Below, one piece after another: positions 34,912 to 40,518 of a stretch of 40,518 nt of DNA. The DNA lies in assembly GCA_021300155.1 (NCBI GenBank), contig JAJTID010000049.1, positions 1-40,518 of the forward strand, given 5' to 3'. The position numbers and the translations under genes are program-made. The notes beneath the pieces were generated by a model. The model did no database searches, had not been told where the DNA came from, and saw only the letters and a program-made list of their open reading frames with translations. Position 1 is the stretch's first letter. Each line of letters opens with the position of its first letter. Source of the stretch: Pirellula sp. (GTDB lineage: Bacteria; Planctomycetota; Planctomycetia; Pirellulales; Pirellulaceae).

Positions 34912-35181
34912 CTACTGATAAAGCAGCGGGGCTTTCTGTTGTTGATGCCATTGGTTGCATTCTTCCGGCGAGATGCGAAGGTGTTTTACTAATTGTCGTC
35001 AGTAATCCGCTTCCTCGCGACTATCTAACTTTATAGCCATCAGCCCAAGACCATAGATCTTGTTTTCCAAGCCGATCGGAATCGAAGCGGCAAACTCCTC
35101 AAAATTGAAAGGACGAGCAAACTCTGCTCTCAAAAACTGACTTGTCTCAGGGCTTGGGCACGCTGAAATTGTTCTTAGGCT
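34912..35181 (-). pseudogene. Decayed C-terminal fragment of a DUF533/TerB-like gene
   Basis: The 381-nt gap between the esterase and the SDR has no complete gene, but one minus-strand frame from 35181 reads RAEFARPFNFEEFAASIP, then ENKIYGLGLMAIKLDSREEAD, then Y, an in-frame TGA (34999-35001), and RQLVKHLRISPEECNQWHQQ to a TAG at 34912. Helix-D-x-(aE)-YL-x-x-LA-x-x-L is the pattern of the DUF533 (YebE/TerB-like) C-terminus, and the TGA replaces the expected Leu. No start or N-terminal half is found, so this looks like a remnant. Recognition is by eye from a short stretch. Confidence 0.5.
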
Positions 35182-35243
35182 CTACTCGCTGTCAACGATT
35201 GATCACCCAAGTTGTGATCGACATTCGCAGACCAAAGAAGATA

Positions 35244-36029
35244 TCAAGCGTATTTTCCTAGGAGTCGATCCGTCAACCTCGGAAACAATCGGCCTGCCCA
35301 GACGAGAGCTCGCCCGCCTATGCTCAAGATCATCTCGCGTTTGGATCGCACAAGTGCAGATACTGCCAATTGCGCGACGCGGTCCGCACTCATGCTCCCA
35401 AGCGAACGACTTTTTTCTTGTGCATCGGTATCCACGAGCGAGTCGAAAAACTCGCTACGTGTTGTGCTTGGGCTTAGCATTAGAACATCGATACCTTCTT
35501 TAGCTAACTCTACTCGCAACGATTCGGACCAACCACGCATCGCAAACTTCGCTGCGCAATATTCGCTTTTGTTCGGTACCGCTCGATGGGCCAGCACGGA
35601 CCCTACGTTGAGAATTGCCGGGCGGTTTCCCTTTCGAAGCCATGGCAAACAGTGACGAGTTAACTCAACCGGCGCAAAAAAGTCCACTTCCATCACGTGC
35701 CGAAGTCGGTCTTGTTTCGCTGCATCGAATCGCCCAATTGCACCGACCCCGGCATTGTTCACTAGTACGTCGAGTCCGCCCCATTGACTAGCGACCCATT
35801 GAAGAATCGCTTCTCGATGTGCGTCGAGCGTCAAGTCGCCTGCGATGATCTGCAAAGTGCCAGGCAGCGATGCGCAGTCGGTTTGCAATCGCTGCAATCG
35901 GTCCTCGCGTCGCGCGGTAGCTAGAACACTTGCACCGTGTTGACAAAGTCTCACACAAAGGGCGCGACCAATACCACTGGACGCACCCGTAACCAGGATT
36001 CGTGCACCTTTCAGTTGTCGTCTTGCCAT
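35244..36029 (-). CDS. Short-chain dehydrogenase/reductase
   Basis: 261 residues, classical SDR. The nucleotide site TGASSGIGRAL, LVNNAGVGAIG, the catalytic Ser in LNVGSVLAHRAVPNKSEY and the YCAAK Tyr/Lys pair are all present. An Arg-Arg after the second strand (TARREDRL) favours NADP(H). The C-terminal helix with RALVWAGRLFPRLTDRLLGKYA is basic and amphipathic and may touch the membrane, as in lipid- or retinol-type SDRs. Only 22 nt separate it from the hflX stop, so it is probably the second gene of an hflX-SDR unit. The substrate is unknown. Confidence 0.9.
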   Translation of the reverse strand: MARRQLKGARILVTGASSGIGRALCVRLCQHGASVLATARREDRLQRLQTDCASLPGTLQIIAGDLTLDAHREAILQWVASQWGGLDVLVNNAGVGAIGRFDAAKQDRLRHVMEVDFFAPVELTRHCLPWLRKGNRPAILNVGSVLAHRAVPNKSEYCAAKFAMRGWSESLRVELAKEGIDVLMLSPSTTRSEFFDSLVDTDAQEKSRSLGSMSADRVAQLAVSALVRSKREMILSIGGRALVWAGRLFPRLTDRLLGKYA

Positions 36030-36051
36030 AATGGAAAGAGCTTATCTAGGC

Positions 36052-37557
36052 TCAGGCTACTTCTTCCACATCACCAGCCGCTCCGTCTACAGTTTCGTTC
36101 GAAGCAGGTGGGACGGGCATAAAGGTGGCACGATCGGGATCGCGATTTTCGGCAGCGATCGGTAGCTTTCCTGCAATGACCCGAAGATCGATACCCTGCG
36201 AAGCTAATTTGCCAGCCGCAGACGAAGGCATCCTACAATGCACCAGCGCATGATCGTCGTTGTATTGCTTGGAGATAATTTCAGCATGGTGGGCAAGCCA
36301 CGCCATCGTTTTTCCATCATCGAGCGGTAGTCGAATCTCCAGTTCTGCAAAATGCTTGGTCAACGCGTCACTAACGGCAACCGAAAACTGGGTTAACCCC
36401 AAACCGCTTTTGGCAGAGATCGCAATTGCATTGGGATAACGTGACTTGACCATTTCGACTCGTTCAGCGGCTCCCTCACAGTCAACTTTGTTCAAGACCA
36501 ACAAAGTGTCTTTCTCATCGATGCCGATTTCTTGAAGGACTTTATAAACGGAGGAGATCTGATGAAGTACGTTTGGGTTGCTGGCATCAGCCACGTGAAG
36601 CAACATGTCCGCTTGGCGTGTTTCTTCGAGAGTCGCGCGAAAGCTCGCGATCAATCGGTGAGGGAGATCTCGGATGAAACCGACGGTATCGCTCAATAGC
36701 ACTGGCCCCCAACCCGGCAGCATCCATTTCCGCGTTCGGGTGTCGAGCGTGGCAAACAATTTATCCTTGGCGACGACCCCTGCGTCCGTCAGGGCGTTCA
36801 TCAGCGTACTCTTCCCCGCGTTGGTGTATCCTGCCAACGAAACACTGTACATACCTCGTCGCGACGCAACTTCACGTTCTTTCCTGCGTTCGACTTTGGC
36901 AAGCTCTAGCTTAAGATCGTGGACCCGTTTTTCTGCTAGTCGACGGTCGACTTCCAATTGTTTCTCACCGGGACCACGCATTCCAACACCCATCGTTTGT
37001 CTGGACAAGTGGGTCCACATCCGCTTGAGCCGTGGAAGCGAGTACTCCAGTTGGGCCAATTCAACAGCCAATCGAGCTTCGTGCGTTTGAGCGTTGCTGG
37101 CGAAGATATCAAGAATAAGCTCGGAACGGTCAAGGACCTTGATGTTGAGAGCTTTTTCGAGGTTTCTCGTCTGGGCGGGGTTCAGATCATTGTCGAACAA
37201 GACGACGTCTGCGTCTTGCATTTCGATGAGCGACTTGAGCTCCTGCACCTTTCCTTTTCCGAGATAAGTCGTTTGGTCTGGGTGTTCGCGTCGTTGAATG
37301 ACGGTTCCCATGACTTCCGTACCTGCAGTGGTAGCCAACCCGTGAAGTTCATCGAACGGGTCGTCAGATTCAAAATCGTTAGGGAGAATCAATCGGGCTA
37401 GAATACTACGTTCACTAGCTAAACTCTCAGAACGATCATGGGTATGCAAGGGTTTTCTTTCTCCGAGTGGCTTTGGTAATACGGCGTTGTGTTTTAACGA
37501 TTCATTGGAAGCACACAACTGCCAAGATAGGTCGTTTGGGAAATTCACTTCCGGCAT
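36052..37557 (-). CDS. hflX: Ribosome-associated GTPase HflX
   Basis: A GTPase that splits or rescues stalled 70S ribosomes. The N-terminal HflX domain has YLGKGKVQELKSLI and VVLFDNDLNPAQTRNLE; the Gly-rich linker is MGVGMRGPGEKQLEVDRR; the G domain has GYTNAGKSTLMNAL (G1), LLSDTVGFIRDLP (G3) and LVLNKVDCE (G4). The C-terminal domain of about 150 residues is longer than in the minimal form. The frame opens at a TTG at 37587, but the ATG at 37557 with AAGGGAG 8 nt upstream gives MPEVNFPNDL and is preferred. The upstream 297-nt gap holds its promoter and that of the divergent membrane gene. Confidence 0.93.
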   Translation of the reverse strand: MPEVNFPNDLSWQLCASNESLKHNAVLPKPLGERKPLHTHDRSESLASERSILARLILPNDFESDDPFDELHGLATTAGTEVMGTVIQRREHPDQTTYLGKGKVQELKSLIEMQDADVVLFDNDLNPAQTRNLEKALNIKVLDRSELILDIFASNAQTHEARLAVELAQLEYSLPRLKRMWTHLSRQTMGVGMRGPGEKQLEVDRRLAEKRVHDLKLELAKVERRKEREVASRRGMYSVSLAGYTNAGKSTLMNALTDAGVVAKDKLFATLDTRTRKWMLPGWGPVLLSDTVGFIRDLPHRLIASFRATLEETRQADMLLHVADASNPNVLHQISSVYKVLQEIGIDEKDTLLVLNKVDCEGAAERVEMVKSRYPNAIAISAKSGLGLTQFSVAVSDALTKHFAELEIRLPLDDGKTMAWLAHHAEIISKQYNDDHALVHCRMPSSAAGKLASQGIDLRVIAGKLPIAAENRDPDRATFMPVPPASNETVDGAAGDVEEVA

Positions 37558-37854
37558 CTCTCCTACTCCCTTAGTATATCGAGTCAAGCCATCGGAGGCC
37601 CCGGAAAAACGTGAGATCCGGTTACACTTTTATGACAATCGTATCGATTGCACGGAAAATCTGAGGCTAGGGACTCCAGGATTTCCAAGAGGTTCGATCG
37701 GACAGGTATTCTTTTGAGAACTTTCCCGCGGGCCACTTCGTCTAATCCGAAAAAGCTATGGACTGGTCCCGTCTGCTGTATACTAAAGAAGAGTCCGAAC
37801 ACTTCATGTCCTGCGGAGTCCGTGGGCCGTCAAAATTCCTACAAACTACAAAGA

Positions 37855-40518
37855 ATGTCCACTACCTCCGCGAATCCTGCAAAGTCGATCAAGCAAGCTA
37901 CCGCGACGGCCAATGGAACGGTAAGCCGAGAGACATTGCTTGATTATCTGAACGCAGCAGCCAAGTCGATGCGTCGACTCGAGCTTGGGATCGGCGTTGT
38001 GGCTTGGCTAACGACGTTGTTGCTCCTATTGGTAGCAGCCGTGTTTATTGATCATTGGGTATTGCCACTCAATACTTTTGCACGGTTTACAGTATGCGGA
38101 TTGTTGATCGCTTGGACTGCTTGGTGGGTTCCTCGCCGTGTGATTCCACTCCTCTTTCAACCGATCCATCCAGAGCACGCTGCGCGTACGATCGAAAAGC
38201 TCTATCCGAGTATGAAGGAGAGCTTGATCAGTTGGCTTCAACTCTCGACGACCGACGACCGCACCCCGCGCGGAGTATTAGCCGTGGTGGCCCGCTTTGC
38301 CGCGAGGAATTTGAAAGGTGCCGAGTCCGCTAGTGTTCTTGATACGGGCGCGCTTTTAAAGCTGACCTCGTTCTTCGCCGTCTGCTTGTTTGCATTCATC
38401 ATTTATATCGTGGCCGCACCCAAGAGTTCGGTTGTTGCGATTTCACGAATCATGATGCCTTGGGCCTCGATTTCACCTGCGTCGCGTGTTGTAATCACGG
38501 AGGTCAAACCTGGCACCACCAAAATCACGCAAGGGACCAATCTACCGATCTCGATCGGGACGCGTGGTATGTACCAACAGGATGAGGTTTACCTGCGATA
38601 CGATTTGTCCGACGGTCAAAAAGTTGGACAAAGAATCCGGATGAAGACCGATGTCGAAGGCCTTAGCTACAGTATCAACTTCGGCGAAGGAATCGGTGGA
38701 ATTCATCAACCGCTGTCGTATTGGGTCGAAGCTGGTGATGCGGTTGCTGGCCCGTTTGGAGTCAAGATTCAAACCGTCCCAATCGTCGCAGTTGATCGAC
38801 TGGAATTGCAGTTTCCCAAGTATACAAAACTAAAGGACCGAACGATTCAAAAGGATGGTTCTTGTGAGGTCCCCGAAGGAACTCGACTGCGGATCTTCGC
38901 ACACGCCAATCAACCAATGGAGAAATCGAGGATCGAATTCGATCCGATTATTGAACGAGGCGTCTTGGTCCATACCTCTGGATTGCTGGATCTCAAAACG
39001 CAAGGGACTGAAATTGAAGGGGAGTGGATTGCAAAACTAAACAAAGAGAAAAACAATCCTACGCTTGGCAAGTTCCAGATCAAAGCAACGAACAGCCTTG
39101 GCGAACGAAATGATTCACCGGTGATCTATAGCACGAAAGTGTTAGCTGACTTGCCCCCGGTTGTTCGGCTGCAGAGCGAGTTGCCATCGATGGTCGAGCT
39201 ACCGCAAGATCAAATACTAGAGATCGAAATTCGAACCAACGATCCAGACTATGGATTGACACTCGTATCGGCGATCGGCAAGTCGCCGAACGCGTTGAGC
39301 AATGCAATGCCGATATTCGAAAGCACTCTTTTCGAATCCAGCGAAGGAAGCTTTGGCCAGAAAGTCTTGAAGTACGACTTTTCACCAACGGAACTCGGAC
39401 TCCAAATCAATACGGAAGTCGAGTTCACGGCAAAGGCTTTTGACAACCGATGCAACCCGGGTTCCGACATTCCCGAACCGAACATTTCGTTCTCTTCGCC
39501 CATCAAGATCAAGGTTGTTAAGGCCTTGAAACAACCGGCTGAAAACACAAAAAAACCACAGAACACTACGAATAGCTACGAGAAGCCCGAGGGGAAAAAT
39601 CAAAAGAACCCTCCTCCCCAGCCGAACAAGGATCCTCAGAAGCAGGGCCAAGGAGCGAATTCGTCGCCACAATCTGAGCCCTCGGACCAACCGAACGAGA
39701 AGAGCGAACCATCTCAAGCCAAGAATCAGAAGTCGAAGGGCTCCTCGTCTAATGAACAATCCTCCAAGGGTAACGAGAAACCTTCTGACAAGAAAAATCA
39801 AAAAGGCTCAGGCTCGTCGGGGGATGGTAACTCCGAGCAATCCGGCAGCGCAGAATCCAACGAAGACCAAGCCGGTGGTTCTGGTCAAAGCGGCAATCAA
39901 AGCAAAACGAGCAAGAAGTCGAACGGCTCATCCTCTGGCAGCGGCAACGCCTCGTCAAACGATCCTAGCGATAACGATTCAACCGATGGATCTCCATCTG
40001 GTAGTAATCAACCTTCGTTTGAGAAATCTTCTAAGCCAAACAGCAAGCCATCGAGCAGCGACCCATCAAAATCTTCCAATGAGCAAGGATCAGAACAGTC
40101 AGGTGCACCGAACCAGGAACAAGGCCGTAACGAAGGAGGCGAAGCCTCGAAAGAAACTGGAGACTCCAGCACCGCCCCAAGCAAACCGGAGCATGATGGT
40201 GAGCGATTTGACGCAATCAACGAATTGAGAGAAAAACGAGAACGGGAAAAGCAACAAGGAACTGGGAACAGTGGCAATAGAGATTCATCTTCAAACCAGC
40301 CCAGTGGTGCAAATGAACGGACTTCCTCGAAAGAAGAACGGCAATCTAGTAAATCCGAGGATGGTAATTTAGACTTGGGCAACAAGTCTGAGTCCGGCAA
40401 GTCTGAGTCCGGCAAGTCTGAGTCCGGCAAGTCTGAGTCCGGTAAGTCTGAGTCCGGTAAGTCTGAGTCCGGTAAGTCTGAGTCCGGCAAGTCTGAGTCC
40501 GGCAAGTCTGAGTCCGGC
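37855..40518 (+). CDS. Large DUF4175-like membrane protein, incomplete at right edge
   Basis: Open from an ATG at 37855 to the end of the window (888 codons, no stop). Three hydrophobic helices: about 43-65, 76-97 and 169-188. Residues 200-560 form a beta-rich extracytoplasmic region (MPWASISPASRVVITEVKPG, IVAVDRLELQFPKYTKL, LPPVVRLQSELPSMVELPQD). From about 562 to the edge the sequence is a charged, Ser/Asn/Gln/Lys/Glu-rich disordered tract ending in nine KSESG units. The layout matches planctomycete DUF4175-like proteins, often found beside MoxR ATPase/DUF58/vWA genes; that neighbourhood would lie beyond the edge. A TATACT box at 37779-37784 could be its -10. Function unknown; the family call is tentative. 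Confidence 0.8.
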   Translation, partial: MSTTSANPAKSIKQATATANGTVSRETLLDYLNAAAKSMRRLELGIGVVAWLTTLLLLLVAAVFIDHWVLPLNTFARFTVCGLLIAWTAWWVPRRVIPLLFQPIHPEHAARTIEKLYPSMKESLISWLQLSTTDDRTPRGVLAVVARFAARNLKGAESASVLDTGALLKLTSFFAVCLFAFIIYIVAAPKSSVVAISRIMMPWASISPASRVVITEVKPGTTKITQGTNLPISIGTRGMYQQDEVYLRYDLSDGQKVGQRIRMKTDVEGLSYSINFGEGIGGIHQPLSYWVEAGDAVAGPFGVKIQTVPIVAVDRLELQFPKYTKLKDRTIQKDGSCEVPEGTRLRIFAHANQPMEKSRIEFDPIIERGVLVHTSGLLDLKTQGTEIEGEWIAKLNKEKNNPTLGKFQIKATNSLGERNDSPVIYSTKVLADLPPVVRLQSELPSMVELPQDQILEIEIRTNDPDYGLTLVSAIGKSPNALSNAMPIFESTLFESSEGSFGQKVLKYDFSPTELGLQINTEVEFTAKAFDNRCNPGSDIPEPNISFSSPIKIKVVKALKQPAENTKKPQNTTNSYEKPEGKNQKNPPPQPNKDPQKQGQGANSSPQSEPSDQPNEKSEPSQAKNQKSKGSSSNEQSSKGNEKPSDKKNQKGSGSSGDGNSEQSGSAESNEDQAGGSGQSGNQSKTSKKSNGSSSGSGNASSNDPSDNDSTDGSPSGSNQPSFEKSSKPNSKPSSSDPSKSSNEQGSEQSGAPNQEQGRNEGGEASKETGDSSTAPSKPEHDGERFDAINELREKREREKQQGTGNSGNRDSSSNQPSGANERTSSKEERQSSKSEDGNLDLGNKSESGKSESGKSESGKSESGKSESGKSESGKSESGKSESGKSESG
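40384..40518 (+). repeat. 15-nt tandem repeat, nine units, encoding (KSESG)9
   Basis: The unit AAGTCTGAGTCCGGC is repeated nine times without gaps up to the window edge; the only variation is the last base of the Gly codon (GGT in units 4-6, GGC otherwise). The length is a multiple of three, so copy-number change keeps the frame open. The array may continue beyond the window. Confidence 0.97.

Noticed and set aside
37758-37943. 61-codon frame before the large membrane protein
   Set aside because: It overlaps the start of the large gene in another frame and has no recognisable domain or good ribosome binding site.
40008-40505. 165-codon minus-strand frame with DLPDS repeats
   Set aside because: It is the reverse reading of the KSESG tandem repeat and the low-complexity tract.
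40384-40518. CRISPR array
   Set aside because: Units are directly adjacent with no spacers, only 15 nt long, and in frame with a long gene.

Overview
The window looks like a chromosomal segment of a planctomycete, most likely order Pirellulales. The evidence is the gene families: a BBP7-type outer-membrane protein, a giant surface protein whose N-terminus combines an LEPR-XLL-like motif with dockerin-like calcium loops, a Tat-exported Gfo/Idh/MocA oxidoreductase, exported von Willebrand A and alpha/alpha-toroid proteins, a RAYT-type transposase with REP-like palindromes, and a bacterial homologue of the archaeal furan-synthesis enzyme MfnB. No rRNA, tRNA, phage, plasmid or CRISPR feature was found. 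Organism assignment is an inference from family content.

Layout. 1-4.1 kb (minus strand): truncated RAYT transposase, an exported toroid/vWA gene pair, and an animal-type UDP-glucose dehydrogenase. 4.4-9.4 kb (minus): a 1655-residue surface protein closed by a clear terminator. 10.0-14.5 kb (plus): an epimerase / aldo-keto reductase / zinc dehydrogenase operon that fits oxidation of L-galactose through tagaturonate to fructuronate, then a REP-like array and a fructokinase-like kinase. 14.6-17.4 kb: exported alpha/beta hydrolase, exported rhodanese, and RNase D on the other strand. 17.5-21.2 kb (plus): mfnB, a translationally coupled 83-residue unknown, a DUF116-polyprenyl synthetase fusion and a DUF98 chorismate-lyase-like protein; this looks like a cofactor-making island tied to methanofuran/methanopterin-type C1 carriers. 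21.3-25.6 kb: a four-helix NlpC/P60-like protein, then rimO-pgsA-CPBP protease with ATGA overlaps on the minus strand. 26-31.9 kb: BBP7 protein, TerB-like protein, oxidoreductase, moeA and a MerC-like membrane protein. 32-37.6 kb: yggS, a frameshifted small exported protein, a SPOUT RNA methyltransferase, an exported esterase, the decayed tail of a DUF533/TerB-like gene, a short-chain dehydrogenase and hflX. 37.9 kb to the right edge: an incomplete large membrane protein ending in nine exact-length 15-nt repeats.

The two most interesting systems are the C1-cofactor-like island (17.5-21.2 kb), which holds two proteins or domains without assigned function, and the sugar-acid operon (10.0-13.3 kb), where three enzymes line up as consecutive steps. 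Several starts were moved from the longest reading frame because a ribosome binding site or signal peptide supports a shorter one; the reasons are given per gene.
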